A stretch of 64,000 nucleotides of DNA from Polynucleobacter nymphae. GTDB lineage: Bacteria > Pseudomonadota > Gammaproteobacteria > Burkholderiales > Burkholderiaceae. Below, piece by piece: positions 8,018-16,622 of this stretch (position 1 is its first letter; every line of letters begins with the position of its first letter). The position numbers and the translations under genes are program-made. The stretch spans positions 372,001 to 436,000 of the forward strand of contig NZ_JACVPA010000001.1 in assembly GCF_018882155.1 (NCBI RefSeq). Reading direction: 5' to 3'. The notes below the pieces were generated by a model. The model saw only the letters and a program-made list of their open reading frames with translations. It did not search any database and was not told the DNA's origin.

Positions 8018-9625
8018 TTATAGCGTAGCGCGACGGAAGTCGGCTAAGAGTTGCGCGATATATAAATTGAAACGTGTAGCCAATGCACCGTCAATCACGC
8101 GATGATCTGCAGAAAGAGACAATGGGCAGATGAGACGTGGTACAAATTGCTTACCGTCCCACACTGGTTTCATAGCAGCTTTGCTCACACCCAAAATGGC
8201 GACCTCTGGAGCATTCACAATAGGTGAGAAGTAAGTCCCACCAATGCCACCCAAAGAAGAAATCGTAAAGCTGGCACCCTGCATTTGGTCTGGCTTCAGT
8301 TTGCCATCGCGAGCTAATGCTGCTAACTCAGAAGTTTCTTTAGCAATTTCGAAGATGCCTTTCTTATCCACATTTTTGATCACAGGCACTACTAGGCCAG
8401 TTGGTGTATCTGCAGCAAAACCGATGTTGAAGTATTTCTTCAAAATTAAATCGTCACCGTCAAGCGAGCTATTAAACTCTGGGTGTTTCTTTAAGGCAGC
8501 TACAGCAGCTTTCATTAAGAAAGCGAGCATCGTAATCTTGACGCCCTTCTTCTCGTTATCTCTATTCGTCTCTACTCGGAATGCTTCTAAGTCAGTCACA
8601 TCTGCATCTTCGTGATAGGTTACCGCTGGGATCATCACCCAGTTACGAGCAAGATTAGCTGCAGTCAGCTTCTTAATGCGATTTAATGGCTGACGCTCAA
8701 TCTCACCAAACTTCGCGAAATCGACTTTTGGCCAAGGAATCAGATTCAGGCCACCCAAGCTTCCGCCGCTTGATGCTGCTGGACTACCTGCACCACCACT
8801 CATGGCTGCTTTGACAAAGGCTTGTACGTCCTCTTGAGTAATGCGACCCTTTAGACCAGATCCTTTGACCTGGTGAACAGTCACGCCCAGTTCACGGGCA
8901 AATTTACGCACCGATGGACTTGCATGACTCAATGATGCGTCTACTACTGGGGCTGGATTCGAAATTGGAGGAGGTGCTGGAGCGCGAACAACTGGTGGCT
9001 CAACTGCTGAAGGCTTCCTTACCGGTGCCGTTGGTGCAACTGGAGCTGCTGCTGGAGCAGCTACAGATCCAGATGAATCAGCTTGAAGAATTAATACCAC
9101 TGATCCTTGGGAAAGATTGTCACCAATCTTCACTTTGACTTCTTTCACAACGCCTGAGTGAGATGAAGGAACATCCATTGTGGCTTTGTCAGATTCCAAG
9201 ACAACAATAGATTGTTCTTTCTCAACTCGGTCGCCGGCTTTGACCAAGACCTCGATCACTGGCACGCCTTTATAGTCGCCGATATCTGGGACTTTAATTT
9301 CGATTGGAGTGCTACCTGATGCGGGCGGGCTTGCCGGTGCTGGTGTTGCAGCGCTTGCCTGAGCAGGAGCAGCCGTTGTTGCTGAGCCCTCTTCCAAGGT
9401 GATCACTACTGAACCTTGGGAAAGATTGTCACCAATCTTCACTTTGACTTCTTTCACAACGCCTGAGTGAGATGAAGGAACATCCATCGTGGCCTTATCA
9501 GACTCCAGGACAACAATAGATTGTTCTTTCTCAATCTGATCGCCTGCTTTGACCAAGACCTCAATTACTGGAATATCTTTGTAGTCACCGATATCCGGGA
9601 CTTTAATGTCGATTATTTGACTCAT
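8018..9625 (-). CDS. aceF: Dihydrolipoyllysine-residue acetyltransferase (E2) of pyruvate dehydrogenase
   Basis: The 535-residue E2 core enzyme passes the acetyl group from lipoate to CoA. It has two lipoyl domains with lipoylated Lys44 and Lys147 (both in ESDKATMDVP), Ala/Pro-rich linkers, a peripheral subunit-binding domain around residues 235-270 (SPSVRKFARELGV), and the catalytic acyltransferase domain ending in SLSADHRVIDGALATRF with the active-site His-Asp-Gly. The two lipoyl domains are nearly the same in protein and DNA, pointing to a recent duplication or ongoing gene conversion. It lies 13 bp downstream of aceE and 10 bp upstream of lpdA. Confidence 0.97.
   Translation of the reverse strand: MSQIIDIKVPDIGDYKDIPVIEVLVKAGDQIEKEQSIVVLESDKATMDVPSSHSGVVKEVKVKIGDNLSQGSVVITLEEGSATTAAPAQASAATPAPASPPASGSTPIEIKVPDIGDYKGVPVIEVLVKAGDRVEKEQSIVVLESDKATMDVPSSHSGVVKEVKVKIGDNLSQGSVVLILQADSSGSVAAPAAAPVAPTAPVRKPSAVEPPVVRAPAPPPISNPAPVVDASLSHASPSVRKFARELGVTVHQVKGSGLKGRITQEDVQAFVKAAMSGGAGSPAASSGGSLGGLNLIPWPKVDFAKFGEIERQPLNRIKKLTAANLARNWVMIPAVTYHEDADVTDLEAFRVETNRDNEKKGVKITMLAFLMKAAVAALKKHPEFNSSLDGDDLILKKYFNIGFAADTPTGLVVPVIKNVDKKGIFEIAKETSELAALARDGKLKPDQMQGASFTISSLGGIGGTYFSPIVNAPEVAILGVSKAAMKPVWDGKQFVPRLICPLSLSADHRVIDGALATRFNLYIAQLLADFRRATL
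9105..9178 (-). repeat. Direct repeat copy within aceF (second lipoyl domain)
   Basis: This 74-base stretch is identical to 9414-9487. High similarity continues on both sides over most of the roughly 200-bp lipoyl-domain coding unit. It encodes part of the second lipoyl domain of AceF, including the lipoyl-lysine region. Confidence 0.9.
9414..9487 (-). repeat. Direct repeat copy within aceF (first lipoyl domain)
   Basis: Identical over 74 bases to 9105-9178, about 309 bp apart. Third codon positions are also the same, so the identity goes beyond protein constraint. Confidence 0.9.
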
Positions 9626-9638
9626 GAATTCTTCTCTT

Positions 9639-12335
9639 TTAAACCGTCATCGGGTTTGGTTTAGCAGCATCAATGCCATACTTCTGAATAGCCTGCGCAA
9701 GTTTTTGACGATCCATCTGGCCTGCATCTACCAGAGATCTCAAGGCAGTTAATACCACCCAGCGACGATCAACCTCAAAGAAGTCACGGAGTTTTTCACG
9801 GGTATCAGAACGACCGAAGCCATCCGTACCCAATACTTCGTAGCGACGACCCATGTGCTGAATCGCTGGACGAATCTGCTCAGCAAACAAACGGACATAG
9901 TCGGTAGCTGCAACGACTGGGCCTGAAGTATCTTTGAGGCAGTTCTCAATATGCGAAAGTGTAGGAGTAGCCGTTGGATTCAAGAGATTGGCACGATGTA
10001 CTGTGTTCCAATCACGACCTAGCTCAGTAAAGCTTGGGCAACCCCATAAGTCAGAGGCAACGCCCCAGTCTTTGTGGAGCATTTCTGCCGCCTCAATCAC
10101 TTCACGGAAGATGGTTCCTGAGCCGAGAAGTTGAACACGTAACTTAGCCTTGTCATCGCCAACAGACTTGAGCTTATACATGCCTTTAATAATGTCTTTT
10201 TCGGCGCCCTTTGGCATTGCTGGATGAGCGTAGTTTTCGTTCATCAAGGTGATGTAGTAATACACATCTTCCTGAACTTCCAACATACGGCGCATACCAT
10301 CTTGAATCACTACCGCCAATTCAAATGCAAAGGTGGGGTCGTAGCTAATGCAGTTTGGTACCGCGCTACTCCAAAGGTGGCTATGACCATCTTCGTGTTG
10401 CAAGCCTTCGCCATTCAGCGTCGTTCTACCAGCAGTGCCGCCGAGCAAGAAACCGCGGCTACGCATATCGCCTGCTGCCCAAGCCAAGTCGCCAATGCGC
10501 TGGAAACCAAACATGGAGTAGAAGATATAGAAAGGCAACATCGGTACGCCATGGGTTGAGTACGAAGTTGCAGCTGCAATCCAATCGCACATGCCGCCCG
10601 CTTCATTAATACCCTCTTGCAGAATCTGACCGGTCTTGTCCTCTTTATAGAACATTAATTGATCATGATCTTCTGGGGTGTAGAGCTGACCTAATTGATT
10701 CCAAATACCCATCTGACGGAACATGCCTTCCATGCCAAAGGTACGGGATTCATCAGGAACAATCGGCACGACCCTTTTGCCTAGCACCTTGTCGCGCACA
10801 ACAGTATTAAGTAAGCGCACAAATGCCATCGTTGTTGAAATCTCACGACCTTCTGCAGTTGCTTCAAGCAGCGGAGCAAATACATCCAATGCAGGAACAG
10901 GTAAACTTTCTGCCTTAGTGCGACGCTGTGGCAAATAGCCACCCAACTCTTGGCGCCGCGCCTTCATATACTCTAGCTCTGGGCTGCCTTCAGCAAAACT
11001 CACTAAAGGCATGTCATCAAGATCCTCGTTTTTTACCGGAATCTCAAAACGATCACGAAAACGGCGTACGTCGTCATCGTTCATCTTCTTTGCTTGGTGA
11101 GCAATATTCATCGCCTCACCAGAGCCGCCCATGCCATAACCTTTAATAGTGTGGGCTAAGATTACAGTTGGTTGATCTTTGTGATTTACCGCCGCATGAA
11201 ATGCTGCATATACCTTATGAGGATCATGGCCGCCACGATTCAATTGCCAAATCTCATCATCACTCCAGTCACTCACTAAAGCTTTTAATTCTGGGGTATT
11301 GAAAACCGTCTCACGAACATAGCTACCGTTCTTAGACTTCATGGTCTGATACTGACCATCAACGATCTGGCCTAGACGCTGCATCAAGATCCCTTTTTTG
11401 TCACGGGCAAATAGCGCATCCCATTGACCACCCCACACTACCTTGATCACATTCCAACCAGCACCACGGAACTCACCCTCAAGTTCTTGAATGATGCTAC
11501 CGTTACCACGCACTGGCCCATCTAAACGTTGCAAGTTACAGTTCACTACGAAAATCAGGTTATCAAGTTTTTCACGACCTGCCATGCCAATGGCGCCTAA
11601 AGATTCTGGCTCGTCCGTTTCACCATCACCTAAGAATGCCCAAACCTTACGACCTTCATGCTTAATAAAACCACGGTCTTGCATGTAACGCATGAAGCGC
11701 GCTTGATAAATAGCCATGATTGGGCCAAGGCCCATGGATACGGTTGGGAATTGCCAGAAGTCTGGCATTAACCATGGATGAGGGTAGCTAGAGATACCTT
11801 TACCGCCAACCTCTTGACGGAAGTTATTAAGCTGCTCATCTGAGAGACGGCCCAACATATAGGCGCGTGCATATACACCTGGGGCGGAGTGGCCTTGAAC
11901 AAAAATCAGATCGCCGCCATGCTCTGGCGATGGCGCATGCCAAAAATGATTAAAGCCTACGTCATACAAAGTAGCCGCTGACTGGAAAGAAGAAATATGG
12001 CCACCAACGTTGGTATCTTTGTTAGCGCGAAGAACCATCGCCATCGCGTTCCATCGTGTGTATGAACGAATGCGGTGCTCGACATTCTGATCGCCTGGTA
12101 AACGCGCTTGATTCTCAACGGGAATCGTATTGATATAGGGAGTCTCTGCATGAAATGGCTGGACAACACCATTGACCCTGGCATGAGAAATTTGCTGATC
12201 GATTAAATAGGCAGCACGCTCAGGACCTTCATTATGAATAACGCCATCAAGGGCCTGTAACCATTCTTGAGTCTCTCCAGGATCTGCATCCTGGGAATTC
12301 TGCTTACCTAATACCTGCTCTGGAACTGCCGCCAT
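9639..12335 (-). CDS. aceE: Pyruvate dehydrogenase E1 component (homodimeric)
   Basis: The 898-residue protein is the thiamine-diphosphate E1 of the pyruvate dehydrogenase complex and has the length usual for the single-chain gammaproteobacterial and betaproteobacterial type. Recognisable blocks are FQSAATLYDVGFNHFW, the ThDP/Mg motif starting GDGETDEPES followed by NLQRLDGPVRGNG, and the C-terminal transketolase-like part with ATDYVRLFAEQIRP. It decarboxylates pyruvate and acetylates the lipoyl groups of AceF. The ATG at 12335 has GGAGA upstream. It is the first gene of the aceE-aceF-lpdA operon and is divergent from a PAS sensor kinase; the 205-bp gap carries an inverted repeat. Confidence 0.97.
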   Translation of the reverse strand: MAAVPEQVLGKQNSQDADPGETQEWLQALDGVIHNEGPERAAYLIDQQISHARVNGVVQPFHAETPYINTIPVENQARLPGDQNVEHRIRSYTRWNAMAMVLRANKDTNVGGHISSFQSAATLYDVGFNHFWHAPSPEHGGDLIFVQGHSAPGVYARAYMLGRLSDEQLNNFRQEVGGKGISSYPHPWLMPDFWQFPTVSMGLGPIMAIYQARFMRYMQDRGFIKHEGRKVWAFLGDGETDEPESLGAIGMAGREKLDNLIFVVNCNLQRLDGPVRGNGSIIQELEGEFRGAGWNVIKVVWGGQWDALFARDKKGILMQRLGQIVDGQYQTMKSKNGSYVRETVFNTPELKALVSDWSDDEIWQLNRGGHDPHKVYAAFHAAVNHKDQPTVILAHTIKGYGMGGSGEAMNIAHQAKKMNDDDVRRFRDRFEIPVKNEDLDDMPLVSFAEGSPELEYMKARRQELGGYLPQRRTKAESLPVPALDVFAPLLEATAEGREISTTMAFVRLLNTVVRDKVLGKRVVPIVPDESRTFGMEGMFRQMGIWNQLGQLYTPEDHDQLMFYKEDKTGQILQEGINEAGGMCDWIAAATSYSTHGVPMLPFYIFYSMFGFQRIGDLAWAAGDMRSRGFLLGGTAGRTTLNGEGLQHEDGHSHLWSSAVPNCISYDPTFAFELAVVIQDGMRRMLEVQEDVYYYITLMNENYAHPAMPKGAEKDIIKGMYKLKSVGDDKAKLRVQLLGSGTIFREVIEAAEMLHKDWGVASDLWGCPSFTELGRDWNTVHRANLLNPTATPTLSHIENCLKDTSGPVVAATDYVRLFAEQIRPAIQHMGRRYEVLGTDGFGRSDTREKLRDFFEVDRRWVVLTALRSLVDAGQMDRQKLAQAIQKYGIDAAKPNPMTV

Positions 12336-12423
12336 GTCTTGTCTCCGATGAGTACTGCGTAATTAATTACTTACTGTATAGCTAATATTTTATGAAGGTA
12401 TATGGGTGTAAACAAGCAATTTT

Positions 12424-12454
12424 CCACATAATGATAGTATTTCTCATAATGTGG
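12424..12454. promoter_or_regulatory. Inverted repeat midway between aceE and the sensor kinase gene
   Basis: Two 11-bp arms, CCACATAATGA and TCATAATGTGG, are inverted copies with one mismatch, separated by 9 bp. The centre at about 12439 is some 103 bp from both divergent start codons. The size and near-symmetry suit a dimeric regulator site. The FixJ-like regulator encoded at 15082 is one candidate binder; that is inference. Confidence 0.5.
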
Positions 12455-12540
12455 TATTATATTGCAGTGCAAATAAGATACTGAATTTGCTCAAGAAAAG
12501 CCGTTTTAGATAGGGCAATGAGGCAAAATAGGCCTCATTC

Positions 12541-15057
12541 ATGAAATTATCGGCATCTTTTAGCTTACTCCTCAGTCCATTCAAGTGGCTCCGAAAAATA
12601 CGGGGATTTAGACTCGTATATACCCCTCTCATTGCCATTGTCATATTTACGGCGGTCATGGGTGTCATTTTGGGCACCCTGCAATTACAAGAAAAAAATC
12701 AGCAAGAATCAGCGCTATTTAGAGAGCTCTCCTTCGCTAAGCAGCGCATTCAAGTCCGGTTTGCTAATAATCTGGATGCTCTCGTCAGCATTAATCGCGA
12801 GTTAGCAGCCAGCGAGGATCAGGAAAGACTGAGAAAAATTGCTTACGGGCAAGCGGCTGATTTGGTAATCAACAATCATGAGATCGTCAAAATCATCTGG
12901 ATGGATTCAAAAAATCAGCGGCTATGGACTGCGCCCCCAGGCAACAATAAAACGGATTGGATTAGCAAAATACAAAATGACCAATCGGCTAATGAGGAGT
13001 TGGCCATTGCCATTGAATTAAGCAGAAGCACAAACAGGCCATCGTTTAGTCAATTTATTAACTTAAATCTTGCAAGCGACGAGCCACTTGCAAGAGAAAG
13101 AAAAACCGTTTTCTGGCAAGTAGTACCCAATGTGGTTGGTGGAGATATCGTTGGTTATTTGGCCGCCCTCTATACAGCTCAAGGTGTTTTAGATGTTGTG
13201 CCGCCAGAGCTCAAGGCCTATTACCGCTTTACGCTACTAACCGATAACGAAAGAGTATTGTCTATCTCGTCTGATCGTAATACCCCAAAAAGGGCATTTA
13301 GCAACCAGACCAGTTTAGATATTGGCGTTCTCAGTCCAAATTTAACTTTACGGATTGATACCTATCCTCCGCCCACTAACCTCACCTTCCGAATGCTGAT
13401 TGGCGTTGTCATTGGATTGTGCGCCTTCGTGATTTGGAGTTTGTGGTCAGTCTTAAAACAAATGCAAGTCCGTCAAGAAGCAGAAGCTAGTCTGCGGACT
13501 GAAACGAGCTTTCGTAATGCCATGGAAAATTCGACCCCCGTTGGTATCCGGGCCCATGATATGGAAAAGCGTATTACTTATGTGAACCGAGCATTTTGCG
13601 AGATGACTGGCTGGTCTGCAAAAGAGTTAATTGGCCTAACCCCTCCTTTCCCCTTCTGGCCTGACTCCAGGCGGGATGAGCTGATTGAGAAGATGAACCG
13701 CGCCCTCACATCTGAGGGGATATCGAAAACAGGCATTGAGGGTGTTATTTTGCGTCGCGATGGGTCATTAATCCAAACGCGTACCTTTATTGCCCCGCTC
13801 ATTAATGAAAAGGGAAAGCAAAGTGGTTGGGTTACCTCATTAATTGATATCTCTGAGCCAAAAAAGATTCGTGAGGAGCTGGCCGTTTCACAAGAGCGCT
13901 TCATTACTGTGCTTGAAGGACTTGATGCGGCGGTATCGGTTGTTGATCTTGAGAATGACGAACTTTTATTTGCTAATCGCTTCTATCGAGAGAACTTTGG
14001 CGATGACGCCAAAGGCCATTTCAAATTATCTGGCAATAGTAATAATCTTGAAACCCTTCATGATGTTGCCGAAGATTTGCAAGACTCTCCCCCTGGTATT
14101 CCGACTTCATTCTTATATCAAGAATCAGAATCTGAAGAAGTTCAATTAGACGATGGTAGTAATAAATGGTATGAAGTACGTCGTCGCTTCATCCCATGGG
14201 TAGATGGTCATTTAGCCCAACTCTTGATTACCACTGATATTACGATGCGCAAAGAAGCAGATGATCTGGCGCGCCAACAAGAGGAGCGCATGCAATTTAC
14301 AAGCCGCCTTACTACTATGGGTGAAATGGCGTCTTCTCTTGCACATGAGTTAAATCAGCCCCTGTCGGCTATCTCTAACTACTGCATGGGCGTTGCAAAA
14401 CGCTTAGAGGGAAATATTGATCCAGATTTAAAGAAAGAAATTTTGCCAGCTTTAGAAAAAGCATCTGAACAAGCACTTCGTGCAGGCACCATCATTCAGC
14501 GTATCCGCGGATTTGTGAAGCGCAGTGAGCCTCAGCGCAAATTCTCAGCAATGACTGAGATCATTAATGACGCGGTTGGTCTTGTGGAAATTGAAGCAAA
14601 TCGCCATCGCTTAAGCATCACCTCTTCGCTTGCAGACGATTTGCCCGAGGTCAATGTAGACCCAGTACTGATCTTGCAGGTCTTAGTGAATCTCTTAAAA
14701 AATGCCCTTGATAGCGTGCGCGAGGCCTACCCCCTCTCCTCCCGTTGGTCAGCCCCACCCGTCAACATCAGTGCTGATTTAGATACCAGCACCTTCCCAG
14801 CCATGATGCGTATTCGGGTAACGGATTCTGGAGGCGGGATAGCTGAATCGGTCATAGAACGCATGTTTGAGCCATTTTTTAGTACTAAGGCTGATGGAAT
14901 GGGCATGGGACTCAATATTTGCCGCTCCATTATCGAATCCCATCATGGGCGGCTTTGGGCCTCCAACGTGATGGACTCCGAACGCACTAAACTGGCCGGC
15001 TGCACCTTTACAATGCTTCTACCCCTAGAATCTCCTGATTCGAAGGACAATGGATAA
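12541..15057 (+). CDS. Membrane PAS-domain sensor histidine kinase (FixL-like)
   Basis: The 838-residue protein is a hybrid-free sensor kinase. A membrane segment near residues 25-48 (LVYTPLIAIVIFTAVMGVIL) and another near 288-307 (MLIGVVIGLCAFVIWSLW) flank a periplasmic sensing region of about 240 residues. Then come a PAS/PAC domain (about 330-435), a second PAS-like domain (about 440-565), a HisKA block with the phospho-His in SSLAHELNQPLSAISNY, and an HATPase_c domain (DSGGGIAES, GMGMGLNICRSIIESHHG). It should phosphorylate the response regulator encoded 24 bp downstream. The divergent position next to aceE suggests sensing linked to pyruvate or carbon state, but the signal is unknown. 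Confidence 0.9.
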   Translation: MKLSASFSLLLSPFKWLRKIRGFRLVYTPLIAIVIFTAVMGVILGTLQLQEKNQQESALFRELSFAKQRIQVRFANNLDALVSINRELAASEDQERLRKIAYGQAADLVINNHEIVKIIWMDSKNQRLWTAPPGNNKTDWISKIQNDQSANEELAIAIELSRSTNRPSFSQFINLNLASDEPLARERKTVFWQVVPNVVGGDIVGYLAALYTAQGVLDVVPPELKAYYRFTLLTDNERVLSISSDRNTPKRAFSNQTSLDIGVLSPNLTLRIDTYPPPTNLTFRMLIGVVIGLCAFVIWSLWSVLKQMQVRQEAEASLRTETSFRNAMENSTPVGIRAHDMEKRITYVNRAFCEMTGWSAKELIGLTPPFPFWPDSRRDELIEKMNRALTSEGISKTGIEGVILRRDGSLIQTRTFIAPLINEKGKQSGWVTSLIDISEPKKIREELAVSQERFITVLEGLDAAVSVVDLENDELLFANRFYRENFGDDAKGHFKLSGNSNNLETLHDVAEDLQDSPPGIPTSFLYQESESEEVQLDDGSNKWYEVRRRFIPWVDGHLAQLLITTDITMRKEADDLARQQEERMQFTSRLTTMGEMASSLAHELNQPLSAISNYCMGVAKRLEGNIDPDLKKEILPALEKASEQALRAGTIIQRIRGFVKRSEPQRKFSAMTEIINDAVGLVEIEANRHRLSITSSLADDLPEVNVDPVLILQVLVNLLKNALDSVREAYPLSSRWSAPPVNISADLDTSTFPAMMRIRVTDSGGGIAESVIERMFEPFFSTKADGMGMGLNICRSIIESHHGRLWASNVMDSERTKLAGCTFTMLLPLESPDSKDNG

Positions 15058-15081
15058 ATATCCAACTTTTAGATTGACCTT

Positions 15082-15738
15082 GTGAGACCGAATATGAACA
15101 TAGCTGTTGCCAAACCAAATCAAGCTGAAGTCGTTTATGTAGTTGACGATGATGAAGCTGTACGTGATTCTCTGACTTGGCTTTTAGAGAGCAATGGTTA
15201 CGTTGTTCGCTGTCATGCTAGCGCTGAACGTTTCTTACAGTCTTTACAAAGTACGGATAAGTCCACCATCTCTTGTGCGATCCTAGATGTTCGTATGCCC
15301 GGCATGTCTGGCCTTGAACTCCAAGAGCGTTTAATTAGTGAAAACTTCCCGATGCCAGTGGCCTTCATTACTGGTCATGGCGATGTCTCGATGGCAGTCT
15401 CCACCATGAAACGTGGTGCAGTAGATTTTATTGAGAAGCCCTTTAAAGAAAATGATCTCTGCGGTTTAGTCGATCGCATGTTTGCTAAAGCAAGAGTGGA
15501 CTACTCGCAAGCGAGCCAACGCAAAATTACTCAGAGCTTGCTGAGCAAGCTCACTGGTCGTGAGCGTCAAGTATTAGAGCGCATCGTTGCTGGTCGCCTC
15601 AACAAGCAAATTGCAGATGATCTTGGTATTTCTATTAAGACAGTTGAAGCTCACCGCGCTAATATTATGGAAAAGCTCAATGTCAATACCGTAGCTGACC
15701 TACTCCGCTTAGCTTTATCTGATCCCCAGCCCAATTAA
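15082..15738 (+). CDS. FixJ/LuxR-type two-component response regulator
   Basis: The 218-residue protein has a receiver domain with acidic pocket VDDDEA, phospho-acceptor Asp69 in [12 protein letters not shown] and Lys119 in DFIEKPFK, then a LuxR/FixJ helix-turn-helix at about 155-210 ([22 protein letters not shown]). It is the cognate partner of the upstream sensor kinase (24 bp gap). The start used is the GTG at 15082; an ATG at 15094 in the same frame would remove only four residues and is also possible. It is a cytoplasmic DNA-binding transcription factor; the inverted repeat at 12424-12454 is a possible target. Confidence 0.92.
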   Translation: MRPNMNIAVAKPNQAEVVYVVDDDEAVRDSLTWLLESNGYVVRCHASAERFLQSLQSTDKSTISCAILDVRMPGMSGLELQERLISENFPMPVAFITGHGDVSMAVSTMKRGAVDFIEKPFKENDLCGLVDRMFAKARVDYSQASQRKITQSLLSKLTGRERQVLERIVAGRLNKQIADDLGISIKTVEAHRANIMEKLNVNTVADLLRLALSDPQPN

Positions 15739-15748
15739 TACGCTTGCA

Positions 15749-16603
15749 ATGCCTGCCCAATTACTAGACGGTAACGCGCTCTCTAAAAAACTACGTGCAG
15801 AAATAGCTGCTCGTGGGGCAATTGTTACTGCCAAAGGGGTTAGACCGGGATTAGCAGTCATCGTGGTGGGTGAAAATCCTGCTAGCCAAGTGTATGTCCG
15901 CAATAAAGTAAAAGCTTGTGAAGATGTTGGCTTTCATTCGGTATTAGAGTGTTACTCTGTTGAACTTGGCGAGGAAGAGTTACTTGCTCGCATTGCTACC
16001 CTTAATGCAGACCCATCGATTCATGGCATCTTGGTGCAATTGCCATTGCCAGAACATATTGCGGCTGAGCGTGTTCTTGAAGCCATTGCTCCCCAAAAAG
16101 ATGTGGATGGTTTTCATGTGGCCAATGCTGGCGCCTTGATGGTTGGACAGCCCGCATTCAAACCTTGCACTCCTTACGGGTGTATGAAGATTTTGGAGAG
16201 CATTGATTACCCTATTCGGGGTGCCCGTGCTGTGATTGTTGGAGCCTCTAATATTGTGGGCAAGCCCATGGCAATGCTGCTCCTGCAAGCTGGCGCAACA
16301 GTGACTATTTGTAATAGCAAAACACGTGATTTAGCGCACCACACCAAAGATGCCGATATCTTGGTAGTTGCTACCGGTAAGCCGAAAATGATTTCTGGCG
16401 ATATGGTGAAAACGGGCGCCGTCGTAATCGATGTGGGCATCAATCGTATGCCAGATGGCAAGCTCTGCGGCGATGTGGATTTTGATGCAGCTAAATATAT
16501 CGCTGGCTGGATCACCCCTGTACCTGGTGGCGTGGGTCCCATGACCATCACCATGCTTCTCATGAATACTTTAGAAGCAGCTGAAAAGGCATCAAAACTC
16601 TAG
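15749..16603 (+). CDS. folD: Methylenetetrahydrofolate dehydrogenase / methenyltetrahydrofolate cyclohydrolase
   Basis: The 284-residue cytoplasmic enzyme interconverts 5,10-methylene-, 5,10-methenyl- and 10-formyl-tetrahydrofolate with NADP+. The family signatures are clear: the catalytic Lys region [24 protein letters not shown], the NADP-binding [14 protein letters not shown], and the C-terminal [12 protein letters not shown]. Length is as usual. It starts 10 bp after the response regulator gene and is followed 19 bp later by the oligopeptidase gene, so it may be partly co-transcribed with both. Confidence 0.97.
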   Translation: MPAQLLDGNALSKKLRAEIAARGAIVTAKGVRPGLAVIVVGENPASQVYVRNKVKACEDVGFHSVLECYSVELGEEELLARIATLNADPSIHGILVQLPLPEHIAAERVLEAIAPQKDVDGFHVANAGALMVGQPAFKPCTPYGCMKILESIDYPIRGARAVIVGASNIVGKPMAMLLLQAGATVTICNSKTRDLAHHTKDADILVVATGKPKMISGDMVKTGAVVIDVGINRMPDGKLCGDVDFDAAKYIAGWITPVPGGVGPMTITMLLMNTLEAAEKASKL

Positions 16604-16622
16604 ATCCATTAAGCTAGAGGGT

